DNA of 29,779 bases from CAZNNH01 sp964574335. Lineage in GTDB: Bacteria; Acidobacteriota; Vicinamibacteria; Fen-336. Numbering within the stretch: position 1 is the stretch's first letter; each line of letters starts with the position of its first letter. This document shows, piece after piece, positions 15,817 through 25,139 of the stretch. The position numbers and the translations under genes were made by a program. The notes under the pieces are model-generated. The model was not told where the DNA came from, made no database searches, and saw nothing but the letters and a program-made list of their open reading frames with translations. The stretch is taken from positions 1-29,779 of the forward strand of contig CAZNNH010000067.1 in the NCBI GenBank assembly GCA_964574335.1, given 5' to 3'.

Positions 15817-18800
15817 GTGAGCCCTCGGCTGCTGGCTGCGCCCACCGTGCTGCTGCTGACGTGGTCGCCTATCCTGTCGAGCGGAGCCGAGCCGCCGCCG
15901 CGATTCCGCCACGTCACCGCCAGAGACGGCCTGGCCAGCAACTGGGTCCGCTCCATCCTGCGAGATCGCCGAGGCTTCCTCTGGGTGGGGACCCAGGACG
16001 GGCTGAGCCGCTACGACGGCGTCTCGTTCAAGAACTACGACTACGTGCCGGGCCAGGCTGGCGGCCTGCCGTTCCCGGTGATCGGGGTCCTCCACGAGGA
16101 CCGCCACGGACGGCTCTGGTTGGGCAGTTCCTGGAGCGCCAGCGGCATGGCCCGCTACGACTGGGAGACCGATACCTTCGTTCCCTTCCCGCCCGGGTCG
16201 GGCGGGCTCGGCAGCGCTCGGGTCGAGGCCATCGTCGAGGACGAGCAGGGCCGGCTCTGGATCGGCGGGGACGGCGGCGTGGACGCCTTCGACCCCGACA
16301 CCGGTCGCTTCCACAGCTACCCCTTCCGGCCCCGACAGGGGAGCGGTCCGGTGGCTCCGGTCAGCGACCTGGCGCTGGCGCCCGACGGCACGCTCTGGAT
16401 CGGGACATTCCAGGGGATGTACCGGCTCGACCCGCGCCGGTCGGAGGACTGCGTCCCCTGGAGCCCGGCGGAGCCGGAGCTGTCGGGGCTGGACCACATG
16501 CCCGTGACCCTGCTGTTGCAGGGCGACGTGCTGTGGGCGGCCACGCTGGGCGACGGCCTCTACCGCCTCGACACCGCCACCGGCGCCGCCGAACATTACC
16601 TGGCCGAGCCCGCCGACCCGACCCGCCTCCCAACCAACCGACTGCGGTGCCTGGCCCCCGCCACCGACGGGAGGATCTGGATCGGGACCGAGAACGGTGG
16701 GCTGAGCCTGTTCGACCCGGCCACCGGGAGGTGCTGGACCCACCGGCCCGATCTCGACGACCCGGAGAGCCTCAACTCGGCCTCCGTCTGGGCGCTCCAC
16801 GTCGACCGGCAAGGGATCGTCTGGATCGGCACCTACAACGGCGGGCTCAACGAGCTCTCGCCGCTTGCCCAGAGGTTCGAGCTGATCGGCCGGGGACCCG
16901 ACCGGCTGAGCGATCCCCACGTCGAGGCGGTCCTCGAGGACCATCGAGGCAACCTGTGGGTGGGGACCGACGGCGGTGGCCTCGATCTTCGGGATGGCCG
17001 CACGGACCGGTTCCGCTACTTCCGCCACCACCGGACCGATCCCGCCACCATCGGCTCCGACTCCGTCTTCGCCATCGCCGAGGACGAGCGGGGCGCGATC
17101 TGGCTCGGCGGCTGGGAGAGCGGCCTCTCCCGTCTGGATCCCGGGTCGGGTCGGGTGGCCCGCTACCGGCATGACCCGCGTGACCCAGAGACGATCGTCT
17201 CGGACAGCGTCTGGGCGATCGTCGTCCTGCAGGGCGGCGAGCTGCTCGTCGGTACCCAGGGCGGAGTCGACCTCTTCGACCGCGACACCGGGCGCTTCAC
17301 CCGTCTCTCCGCCCGCTATCCGGACGCGCTGACTGGCTTCGCGTTCTCGGCGATCGAGACCCCGGCAGGCGAGATCTGGCTCGGGGGGGCCGACCAGGCA
17401 CAGCGGCTGGACCCCCGGTCCGGGACGGTCCAGGTCTTCCGCTACGCCGTCGACGACCCGACCAGCCTGGGGCGCGGGGTGGTGGCCGCGATCCACGCCG
17501 ACAGCGAGGGCAACGTCTGGCTGGGCACCGAGGGCGGCCTGAGCTGCCTCCCCCGCGGCGCGTCGAGCCTGCGTCGCTTCACAACCGCGGACGGCCTGCC
17601 CCACGACACGGTCACCAACATCCTCGAGGACGGCTCCGGCAACCTGTGGGTCACCACCCATCGGGGCCTGTCCAAGCTGGTGGGCGCCGTCGATCTGCCC
17701 GATCCGATCCCCATCCTCAGCTTCGATGAGAAAGACGGCCTGCAAGGCCCGGAGTTTGGCCGCGACGCGTCGACCCGGGGCCGGGACGGCCGTCTCTACT
17801 TTGGCGGGCCGGGTGGGCTGAACGTCTTCGACCCTCAGAAGATCGAGCGCAACCTCGAGCCCCCTCCGGTGAGGCTCACCGGGGTCCGTATCTTCGACCG
17901 ACCCGTGGTGCCCGGCGAGCCGGGCTCGCCCCTCGAGCGGGCCATCACGGAGGCGACCCAGATCACGCTCTTGCCTTCGGACTCCAACGTCACCTTCGAG
18001 TTCACCGCCCTGAACCTGCTGCTGCCGGAGAAGAGCCGGTTCGCCTACCGGCTGGAGGGCTTCGACGACCGCTGGAGCGACGTCGGCCCACAGCGCACCG
18101 CCACCTACACCAACCTCCCCCACGGCCGCTTCACCTTCCGGGTACGTGCCGCCAACAGCGACGGCATCTGGAACCAGGACGGGGCCCGCCTGGAGGTGAT
18201 CGTGCTACCGCGCTGGTACGAGCGGACCGGCACCCGCCTGCTCTTGCTGCTGGCTCTCTCGGCCCTGGTCTACGCGGGCCACCGCTTCCGGGTGCGACGG
18301 CTCACCCTGCGCGAGCGCGAGCTCAGCCGTCGGGTCGAGGAGCGGACCGCCGACCTCTTCCGGCTCAACGCGGAGCTCGAGCAGCGGGTGAGCTTCCGCA
18401 CCGCCGAGCTGGAGGGTGAGAAGGAGCGCCTGGCGGTCACCCTGCGGAGCATCGGCGACGGCGTGATCGCGGCCGACGTCGACGGCCGGGTGGTGCTGAT
18501 GAACCGCATCGCCGAGCGGCTCACCGGGTGGACCCCGGCCGAGGCCATCGGCCGACCCCTGTCGGAGGTCTTTTCGGTCGTCGATCGGGAGACCGGGACT
18601 CCCCTGGCCGACCTGGTCGAGCGCGTGGTCTCGGACGACGAGATCCTGGAGCTGCCGGCCCGGAGCCGGCTGCAACGCCGCGACGGCCAGCCGGTCGAGA
18701 TCGCCGACAGCGTCGCGCCCATCCGTGACCCCGAGAGCCACACCATCGGCGTGGTAGTGGTCTTCAGGGACGTGGGAGAGAGGCTCCGCATGGAGGAGCA

Positions 18801-19935
18801 GATCCAGAACGTCCAGAAGCTGGAGGCGCTCGGGATTCTGGCCGGCGGGATCGCCCACGACTTCAACAACCTGCTGACCGGCATCTTCGGCCACGTCGAC
18901 CTGGCCCTGCGGCGCGCACCCGCCGATCCCGGCGTCGAGGGCAGCCTGGCGAAGGCCCTGTCCGTGCTGGAGACGGCTCGCGGGCTGACCAGCCAGCTCC
19001 TGACCTTCTCTCAGGCCGGCCAGCCCGCCAAGCAGCCGCTGTCGCTGGGCGCCGTCCTCGACCGAGGCTGCCAGTTCGCGCTCAGCGGGTCCAACGTGAC
19101 CTGCCGCCTCGAGGTGCCGTCCGACCTGTGGCTGTGCGAGGGCGACCCGCGGCAGATCGACCAGGTCATCGACAACCTGCTGCTCAACGCGCGGCAGGCC
19201 ACGCTCGGCGGCGGCAAGATCACGATCCACGCCGAGAACCTGGAGGTCCCTCCCCAGGCCGAGGGACCCCTGGCCCCGGGGCGATACGTTCGGCTGCAGA
19301 TCCGCGACCAGGGGCCCGGGATCGCCCCCGAGCTCCGCTCCCGGGTCTTCGAGCCCTTCTTCACCACCAAGGCGTCGGGGAGCGGGCTGGGTCTGGCGAC
19401 CAGCTACTCCATCCTCCGCAAGCACGGTGGGCACATCGAGGTGGAGCCGTCACCACGCGACCGCGGAGCCACCCTCGCCGTCTACCTGCCCGCGGCCGAC
19501 CCGCAGCAGCTACCGCCTCCGGACGACGAGGTCGAGGCGGTCCAGGGGCAGGGGCGGATCCTGGTCCTGGACGACGAGGAGTACGTGCGCGAGGTGGCCC
19601 AGGAGATGCTCGAGGGGCTCGGCTACGCGGTCGTGGCGGTGGCCACCGCCGATGCGACTTTCGAAGCGGTCACCGCTGCTCTCGCCGCGTCGACCCCCTT
19701 CGACCTCGCCATCCTGGACCTCACCATTCCCGGCGGCTCGGGCGGGGTGGAGGCGCTCTTCAAGCTGCGCGCCGTCCAGCCCGACCTGCGGGCGGTGGCC
19801 TCGAGCGGCTACTCCGTCGACGCGGTGATGAGGGACCCGCCGGCCCACGGCTTCCAGGGTGGCCTCACCAAGCCCTACACGATGGCCGAGCTGAGCGAGG
19901 TCCTGCGCAAGGTGCTGCCGCCGGGCCGCTCCTGA
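15817..19935 (+). CDS. Propeller-type hybrid sensor histidine kinase with receiver domain
   Basis: A 1372-residue one-protein two-component system. A signal peptide (LLAAPTVLLLTWSPILSSGA) precedes a periplasmic double propeller with about 13 repeats of the type GxLWIGTxxGLxxxD (GFLWVGTQDGLSRYDG, GRIWIGTENGGLSLFD, GNVWLGTEGGLSCLP). A Y_Y_Y domain follows (about 724-795), then one membrane segment (about 805-823), a coiled coil and a PAS domain (about 870-988). The kinase has its phospho-acceptor His at H1014 (GGIAHDFNNLLTGIFGH), N box DNLLLNARQA, EPFFTTK, and G2 box GSGLGLATSYS. The receiver (about 1247-1371) has the acidic pair in LDDEE, D1301 in ILDLTIPGG, and the Lys in TKPY. No DNA-binding domain is attached, so output must go through another protein. 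GTG 15817 is chosen over TTG 15784 for its G-rich ribosome site and better signal peptide. Confidence 0.93.
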   Translation: MSPRLLAAPTVLLLTWSPILSSGAEPPPRFRHVTARDGLASNWVRSILRDRRGFLWVGTQDGLSRYDGVSFKNYDYVPGQAGGLPFPVIGVLHEDRHGRLWLGSSWSASGMARYDWETDTFVPFPPGSGGLGSARVEAIVEDEQGRLWIGGDGGVDAFDPDTGRFHSYPFRPRQGSGPVAPVSDLALAPDGTLWIGTFQGMYRLDPRRSEDCVPWSPAEPELSGLDHMPVTLLLQGDVLWAATLGDGLYRLDTATGAAEHYLAEPADPTRLPTNRLRCLAPATDGRIWIGTENGGLSLFDPATGRCWTHRPDLDDPESLNSASVWALHVDRQGIVWIGTYNGGLNELSPLAQRFELIGRGPDRLSDPHVEAVLEDHRGNLWVGTDGGGLDLRDGRTDRFRYFRHHRTDPATIGSDSVFAIAEDERGAIWLGGWESGLSRLDPGSGRVARYRHDPRDPETIVSDSVWAIVVLQGGELLVGTQGGVDLFDRDTGRFTRLSARYPDALTGFAFSAIETPAGEIWLGGADQAQRLDPRSGTVQVFRYAVDDPTSLGRGVVAAIHADSEGNVWLGTEGGLSCLPRGASSLRRFTTADGLPHDTVTNILEDGSGNLWVTTHRGLSKLVGAVDLPDPIPILSFDEKDGLQGPEFGRDASTRGRDGRLYFGGPGGLNVFDPQKIERNLEPPPVRLTGVRIFDRPVVPGEPGSPLERAITEATQITLLPSDSNVTFEFTALNLLLPEKSRFAYRLEGFDDRWSDVGPQRTATYTNLPHGRFTFRVRAANSDGIWNQDGARLEVIVLPRWYERTGTRLLLLLALSALVYAGHRFRVRRLTLRERELSRRVEERTADLFRLNAELEQRVSFRTAELEGEKERLAVTLRSIGDGVIAADVDGRVVLMNRIAERLTGWTPAEAIGRPLSEVFSVVDRETGTPLADLVERVVSDDEILELPARSRLQRRDGQPVEIADSVAPIRDPESHTIGVVVVFRDVGERLRMEEQIQNVQKLEALGILAGGIAHDFNNLLTGIFGHVDLALRRAPADPGVEGSLAKALSVLETARGLTSQLLTFSQAGQPAKQPLSLGAVLDRGCQFALSGSNVTCRLEVPSDLWLCEGDPRQIDQVIDNLLLNARQATLGGGKITIHAENLEVPPQAEGPLAPGRYVRLQIRDQGPGIAPELRSRVFEPFFTTKASGSGLGLATSYSILRKHGGHIEVEPSPRDRGATLAVYLPAADPQQLPPPDDEVEAVQGQGRILVLDDEEYVREVAQEMLEGLGYAVVAVATADATFEAVTAALAASTPFDLAILDLTIPGGSGGVEALFKLRAVQPDLRAVASSGYSVDAVMRDPPAHGFQGGLTKPYTMAELSEVLRKVLPPGRS

Positions 19936-19958
19936 GCCCGCCGCCGGGGCGGGGGCTC
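19934..19958. terminator. Possible bidirectional hairpin between convergent genes
   Basis: GAGCCC (19934-19939) pairs with GGGCTC at the right end (to 19958), with further G/C pairs inside. It covers the stop codons of both the kinase gene and the ABC permease gene. There is no T tract, so intrinsic termination is uncertain. Confidence 0.35.
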
Positions 19959-20774
19959 ACAGGTCGCGACGGGCGAACAGGCGTGCCGCCAGCAGCAGCG
20001 TCGCCAGCAGGTAGCCGGCCGACCAGACGACCATGGCCGGGCTCGGCACCGAGACCGGCGTGAACGGCGTCACGCTGACCTGCTGCATCCACGACGGCTG
20101 CATGTGATGGGCGGCGAGCTGCCACAACGACTCATTGGGCACCAGCAGGCTGGCCCCGATGCCGATGTAGCGGGCGGTGCTGTTGCCGACCATGGCGCCG
20201 ATCTGCTCGGTCCAGCCGCCCAGGAAGGCCAGACCGTAGAGCCCGAGGCAGGTGACGCCGCCGGCCACCGCCGACAGCCGTGTCCCCGCCGCCAGGCCGA
20301 GGGTGAGCATGATCAGGCCGCTCAGCAGGATGAGGGGCAGGCCGCGTTCGATGCCGGGCGGGGTGAAGCCGACCAGCAGGCGGGCCACCGCCAGCACGCC
20401 GCCGCACAGCCAGGCGGTGAAGCCGGCCACCAGCACCGCCGACCCCAGCCACTTGCCGAGCACCACCGCCGAGCGCCGCACCGGCCGGGCGCAGAGGGTG
20501 TCGATGGCGCCCGAGCCGATCTCTGCGGCCAGGCAGTCCCCGGCCAGCAGGATCGCCACCATCGTCACCAGGAAGTGGGAGACGTACAGGGCCGCCAGCA
20601 CGATCGCGTTCAGGGGGAGCTGGCGTGCCCCTTGGGGAAGGTCGTGCTCGAGCATGTCCTGGTGGATGAAGTGGAGACCCGTCCCGAACAGCACCAGGAA
20701 GGCGGTGCCCAGCAGCAGCGCCGCCAGCAGCAGCCGCTTGCGGCGGGCCTCCTCGAGGGTGAGGTGGGCGACGA

Positions 20775-20790
<16 letters not shown>
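19957..20790 (-). CDS. ABC-2 type permease
   Basis: A 277-residue inner-membrane protein, the permease of the ATPase encoded just upstream. Six or so hydrophobic segments are visible, with the ABC-2 pattern: an N-terminal anchor (RLLLAALLLGTAFLVLFGTG), the segment GDCLAAEIGSGAIDTLCARP (a hallmark in which the protein returns to the cytoplasm before helix 3), and a C-terminal helix ending AARLFARRDL. The start is GTG 20790, preceded by GGAGGAGG and GAGGG. It overlaps the ATPase gene by 16 nt, so translation is coupled. Substrate is unknown; it may be a lipid, peptide or antibiotic-like compound. Confidence 0.85.
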
Positions 20791-21704
<914 letters not shown>

Positions 21705-21709
21705 CGGCC

Positions 21710-22693
21710 TCAGCCCATCGACTCGGCCATCTTCAGCACCTCGATCCCCTGGCCGCGCGCCTCCAGCCCGAAGACCCGCTCGCCGGCCGACCAGAGCAGC
21801 AGCGACCGCCACTGGCCGCGCGACCGACCCTCTTCCTTCCGGTCGAGGAAGGTGATCAGCAGCCCCTTCGTCTCCCCAACGTCGACCTGGCGGAAGGTCG
21901 ATCCGCCCACCGGCACCGGGACCAGCAGCGTGCTGCCCCAGTCCACCTGTCCCGCGAACATCCGTGCCTCCTCGGGGGACATCCCGGCCAGGCGCAGGCC
22001 GATCTCGCCCAGCCGCTCGAGGTCGATCGCCTCGGGAAGCGCCACCTCGGGGGCCCGCGACTGGACCAGGCGGATGGTGTCGGTCCCGCGTCGGAACAGG
22101 ACGAACACCGGCCGCGGCGTCTCGATCTCCACCGTCGTCCCGTCCAGCTCGAGGGGGACCTCGACGTCCTGGATCTCCAGGGCGTCGAGCAGCTCCTGGA
22201 GCTGGGCGGCGCTGAAGGTGGCCAGCAGGTGACCGTGGCCGCCGACCCGGATCTGGTCGAGCCGCGCGTCGTGGGGCAGGTCGCGCGGGAGACTCACCGG
22301 GATCCCGGCCAGGTCCGCCGCCGTCTCCAGGCTGTCGACCGGCTCCGGCTGACCCGGTTCCTCCAGGACCTCCACGTTCTTGCCGAACAGGGTCTTGAGG
22401 TCGAGGCCGCGCGCCTCCAGCTTGTCGAAGCGGGCCGGGTCCACGGGGACGGCCGCGAAGCGGCGCACCCGGAAGCTGTCCAGGAAGCTGCGGGCGGCCG
22501 CACGCACCGACGGGATGGAGAACGAGCCCACCGCCAGCGCCACCAGCAAGGCGGTGGCCAGCAGCGGGGTCAGCCGCCGCCAGAGGGGCACCGGCAACGG
22601 CTCCTCCTCGATCCGTCTGAGACGCCGGCGCACTCTCTCCCTCAGCCCGGCGGGGGGCTCCTCCCGGAGTCGGTCCAGGAACTCGTCGCTCAC
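21710..22693 (-). CDS. Membrane-anchored anti-sigma-like protein (DUF4367-like extracytoplasmic domain)
   Basis: A 327-residue probable anti-sigma factor. A short charged cytoplasmic part (residues 1-40, DRLREEPPAGLRERVRRRLR) precedes one membrane helix (about 42-62, LTPLLATALLVALAVGSFSI). The large outer domain contains DUF4367-like strings such as ETAADLAGIPVSLPRDLP and LLITFLDRKEEGRSRGQW. No ZAS zinc motif (HxxxCxxC) is present in the cytoplasmic part, so sigma binding would be of a different type. Its start overlaps the sigma gene stop by 4 nt (ATGA), the classic coupling of such pairs. Function is inferred from architecture and context. Confidence 0.75.
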   Translation of the reverse strand: MSDEFLDRLREEPPAGLRERVRRRLRRIEEEPLPVPLWRRLTPLLATALLVALAVGSFSIPSVRAAARSFLDSFRVRRFAAVPVDPARFDKLEARGLDLKTLFGKNVEVLEEPGQPEPVDSLETAADLAGIPVSLPRDLPHDARLDQIRVGGHGHLLATFSAAQLQELLDALEIQDVEVPLELDGTTVEIETPRPVFVLFRRGTDTIRLVQSRAPEVALPEAIDLERLGEIGLRLAGMSPEEARMFAGQVDWGSTLLVPVPVGGSTFRQVDVGETKGLLITFLDRKEEGRSRGQWRSLLLWSAGERVFGLEARGQGIEVLKMAESMG

Positions 22694-23235
22694 GGCTCAC
22701 CTCCCTCCGCGTGCCAGCGGGCACGCAACGACGACACCGTGCGATGGAGGATGGTCCCCACGTTCGTCTCGCTGAGCCGGGTCTGCCGCGCGATCTCGCG
22801 GTTGGTGAGCTGCGCCCCGTACTTGAGGGCGATCAGGTCCCGCTCGCGGGTTGGCAGGGCGCCGAGCAGCGCCGCCAGCCGGCGGCGCTCGGCCTCCCGC
22901 AGCGCGGCGTCCTCGGGGTCCGGGATATCGGACAGGAGCGGCGCCGCGTCGAGGGGGACTACCGGGCGGCGCCGCCTATAGTGGTCGATGGCCACGTTGC
23001 GGGCGATGGCGAACAGCCAGCCCGAGACGCTGCCGCGGTCGGCCCGGTATCGGCCTCGAGCCCGCCAGGCCTTCTCGAAGGTCTCCGAGGTCAGGTCCTC
23101 GGCGGCGGCTCGATCGGCCAGGCGGTAGCGGAAGTAGTTGAAGACGCGGGGCAGCTCCTGCTCGTAGACCTCGTCCCAGTCCACGACCGTCGCGGCCGCC
23201 GCGGGAACGATCTGGCGAAACGTGGTGGCCTCCAT
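22690..23235 (-). CDS. ECF-type RNA polymerase sigma factor
   Basis: A 181-residue sigma-70 family factor with only regions 2 and 4. Region 2 (about 28-90) includes DRAAAEDLTSETFEKAWRAR and SGWLFAIARNVAIDHYRRRR; region 4 (about 128-175) includes LPTRERDLIALKYGAQLTNR and a helix-turn-helix around EIARQTRLSETNVGTILHR. It leads a four-gene operon (sigma, anti-sigma, ABC ATPase, permease) in which all genes overlap or nearly touch. It probably controls its own operon in response to a signal sensed by the anti-sigma protein. An extended -10-like motif lies about 28 nt upstream of ATG 23235. Confidence 0.93.
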   Translation of the reverse strand: MEATTFRQIVPAAAATVVDWDEVYEQELPRVFNYFRYRLADRAAAEDLTSETFEKAWRARGRYRADRGSVSGWLFAIARNVAIDHYRRRRPVVPLDAAPLLSDIPDPEDAALREAERRRLAALLGALPTRERDLIALKYGAQLTNREIARQTRLSETNVGTILHRTVSSLRARWHAEGGEP

Positions 23236-23262
23236 CGTCCCCTAGTACGCGGAGGCGGCGAG

Positions 23263-23271
23263 AGTATCACA
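23263..23271 (-). promoter_or_regulatory. Extended -10-like TGTGATACT for the sigma operon
   Basis: Minus strand TGT followed by GATACT (one mismatch from TATACT). Predicted transcription start near 23256, a leader of about 20 nt. It could instead be part of an autoregulated ECF promoter, which the sequence does not resolve. Confidence 0.35.
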
Positions 23272-23279
23272 CCGCCCGG

Positions 23280-24001
23280 TCAGAGCCGGTACCGCTCACG
23301 GGCCGCCCGCTCGAGGGCGGCGAGGTCCAGGCCCAGATCTTCCTCGGGGGCGATGAGCCGGGCGGTGGCGCCGTGCTGCCGGCGGCCCGGCTTGGTGGCC
23401 GGGTAGCAGCGCAGGACCGCGGCCACCCGCACGCCGTCCCGTTCCGCCACCACGTATCGCCTCGGCACCTCCTTGGCCTCGACCCGGCACTCGGCCAGCA
23501 GGCCCGAGGTCACCCGCTCCATGCTCAGGCAGGCGAACTCCCCGAACCGCCCGTAGCCGAGGATCCGGGTGATTCCGCCCAGGTTGCGGTCCCGGTATCG
23601 AGTGGTGTGGCAGACGACGATCGCGGGCGGGGAGAGGGGCGTCTTGTGGCTGCCGAGGATGGCGTGCCGGGCCTCGCGGAGGCCGTCCCACATTGTCTGC
23701 TCCTCGGAGCCGCGCAGGCCGAGCTCCTTGCGGCAGGAGATGAAGTAGAGGCGGGCCTCGATCAGGCAGACCGCCAGGCACGACGAGATCCGGGTGCGGG
23801 CGCCGAAGGGCGGCGTCATGTAGCCGGGGCAGTGGCTGTGGCTGATCTGCTCCGAGTCGATGCGGGGCGAGGGGCCCCCTCCGCGTCCGCCGGCGGGAGC
23901 TGGTCCTCGGAGAGCAGGTGCAGCAGGCGGAAGACGCTGTCGATGCGGATTGCCACCACCTCCCGCATCAAGGCGTTGTCCAGGAAGGCGGGGAGCTTCA
24001 T
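23280..24001 (-). pseudogene. Conserved-looking protein gene split by a 1-base frameshift
   Basis: Two reading frames together make one protein of about 240 residues. Frame A runs from ATG 24001 (MKLPAFLDNALMREVVAIRI, then LLSEDQLPPADAEG) and stops at 23816. Frame B runs on to 23280 (e.g. RIDSEQISHSHCPGYMTPPF, SHKTPLSPPAIVVCHTTRYR). In frame A the third codon positions are almost all G or C until the GGGGGCCCC run at 23871-23879, then become A/T-rich (GCA, ACT, AGA, TCA, ACA). In frame B the opposite holds. A missing base in that homopolymer run explains this: an assembly or sequencing error, a true mutation, or a -1 slippage site. Read literally, it would be a 61-residue ORF and a 179-residue ORF (ATG 23819) overlapping by ATGA. 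I do not recognise the family. It starts 20 nt after the epimerase-like gene. Confidence 0.7.
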
Positions 24002-24021
24002 CGAGCCAAGCCGACCCAGCG

Positions 24022-24975
24022 CTACGACCGCCGACCGTAGTGCTGGCGGGCCCAGGCGACCGTGGCCTGGGCGGCCGGGTCGGCGTCGATCGGCAGCACC
24101 CCGAACCGCTCGCGGAAACGGCTGTCATCGACCACGAACGGCCCCTCCCACTGGTAGGCCATCTCGTTCAGCTCTCGCACGATGGGCACCACCAGGCCGG
24201 CCGCCTTCAGCAGCCAGCGAGGCAGCACCCCGATCTCGATCCGCCGGCCGAGGTGGGTGCCGAACCGTTCGATCAACCGCCGCAGCGTCTCGGCCGGCGC
24301 GCACGGGAGCATCCAGGGTCGGCCGTAGCAGTCGTCGGGGGCGGTGCCCAGCGCGGCCAGGCCGGCGGCCACGTCGGGGATGTAGTGGTAGGTGTGGACT
24401 GCGTCCGGGTCGACGACCAGCCGCGCCTTCTTGCCGGCCAGCACCGAGGGCCAGAACGGGTCCCCGACCATGGTCTGAGTCCCGCGCGGCCCGTAGAAGT
24501 CGGAGGCGCGCCCGGTGGCCGCCCGCACCTCACCGCGGCGGTGGGCCTCGAGCAGCCGTTCGGCGACACGGGCCCGGACCTCTCCCTTCCGGCTGCGGGG
24601 GTGGAACGGCGTGTCCTCGTCCAGCCGGCCGTCGGCCGGCCGCCCCAGCATGTAGACGTTGTCGAGGACCACCAGGCGCGCGCCGGCCCGTCCGGCGGCC
24701 GCGATCAGGTTCTCGAGCAGGCGCGGGAGCTGCTCCGCCCAGACCTTCGCGAAGTAGGGTGGGTTCATGCAGTGGTAGACGGTGGCCGCGCCGCGGGCCG
24801 CCTGCTCGCAGAAGGCGGGGTCGGTGGCGTCACCCGTCACCAGCTCGGCGCCCTCGGGAACCGCCGCCGGGCTCCGCTTGGCGATCCGCACCCGGTGGCC
24901 CGCGGACAGCAGCCGCTCGGCCAGGTGGGGGCCCACCTGCCCGGCCCCGAAGATGACGTGCTGCTCACCATTCAT
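24022..24975 (-). CDS. NAD(P)-binding epimerase/dehydratase-like protein (atypical SDR)
   Basis: A 317-residue Rossmann-fold protein of the extended/atypical short-chain dehydrogenase superfamily. The nucleotide-binding loop is VIFGAGQVGPHLAERLLSAG (GxGxxG, residues 10-15). Further SDR elements are VTGDATDPAFCEQA, ARLVVLDNVYMLG and ASDFYGPRGTQTMV. The usual catalytic YxxxK is not evident; the equivalent region reads PRSRKGEVRARVAERLLEAH, so it may bind NAD(P) without classic epimerase chemistry. ATG 24975 has a GAAGGAAG ribosome site. A possible -10 (TAGAAT) lies 46 nt upstream. It is followed on the same strand by the frameshifted gene. Substrate is unknown. Confidence 0.85.
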   Translation of the reverse strand: MNGEQHVIFGAGQVGPHLAERLLSAGHRVRIAKRSPAAVPEGAELVTGDATDPAFCEQAARGAATVYHCMNPPYFAKVWAEQLPRLLENLIAAAGRAGARLVVLDNVYMLGRPADGRLDEDTPFHPRSRKGEVRARVAERLLEAHRRGEVRAATGRASDFYGPRGTQTMVGDPFWPSVLAGKKARLVVDPDAVHTYHYIPDVAAGLAALGTAPDDCYGRPWMLPCAPAETLRRLIERFGTHLGRRIEIGVLPRWLLKAAGLVVPIVRELNEMAYQWEGPFVVDDSRFRERFGVLPIDADPAAQATVAWARQHYGRRS

Positions 24976-25020
24976 GTGTCACTTCCTTCGAGTGGGTGGC
25001 GATCTCGGATACCTGATTCC

Positions 25021-25026
25021 ATTCTA
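25021..25026 (-). promoter_or_regulatory. Possible -10 (TAGAAT) for the epimerase-like gene
   Basis: Minus strand TAGAAT, 46 nt upstream of ATG 24975, in a locally AT-richer stretch. No TG extension and no good -35. The rest of the 164-base gap to the beta-lactamase homologue shows nothing recognisable. Confidence 0.3.
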
Positions 25027-25139
25027 CGGTTTGGCACCCACGGCTGGCGCGGCGGGCCCCCCGGATCTTCTGAGGGCGCCCGTCTGGCCGCGCCCGAAGA
25101 ACCTGGGTCACAGCCCGGCCGCGGCCGAACCGTCAGCGC

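Noticed and set aside
15169..18123. A 984-residue minus-strand frame antisense to the histidine kinase gene
   Set aside because: The product is repetitive, compositionally biased and without domains; the sense frame has propeller repeats.
23816..24001. A separate 61-residue small protein gene translationally coupled by ATGA to the next gene
   Set aside because: Its last about 20 codons lose the third-position G/C bias while the other frame gains it; a frameshift in the GGGGGCCCC run explains both ORFs better.
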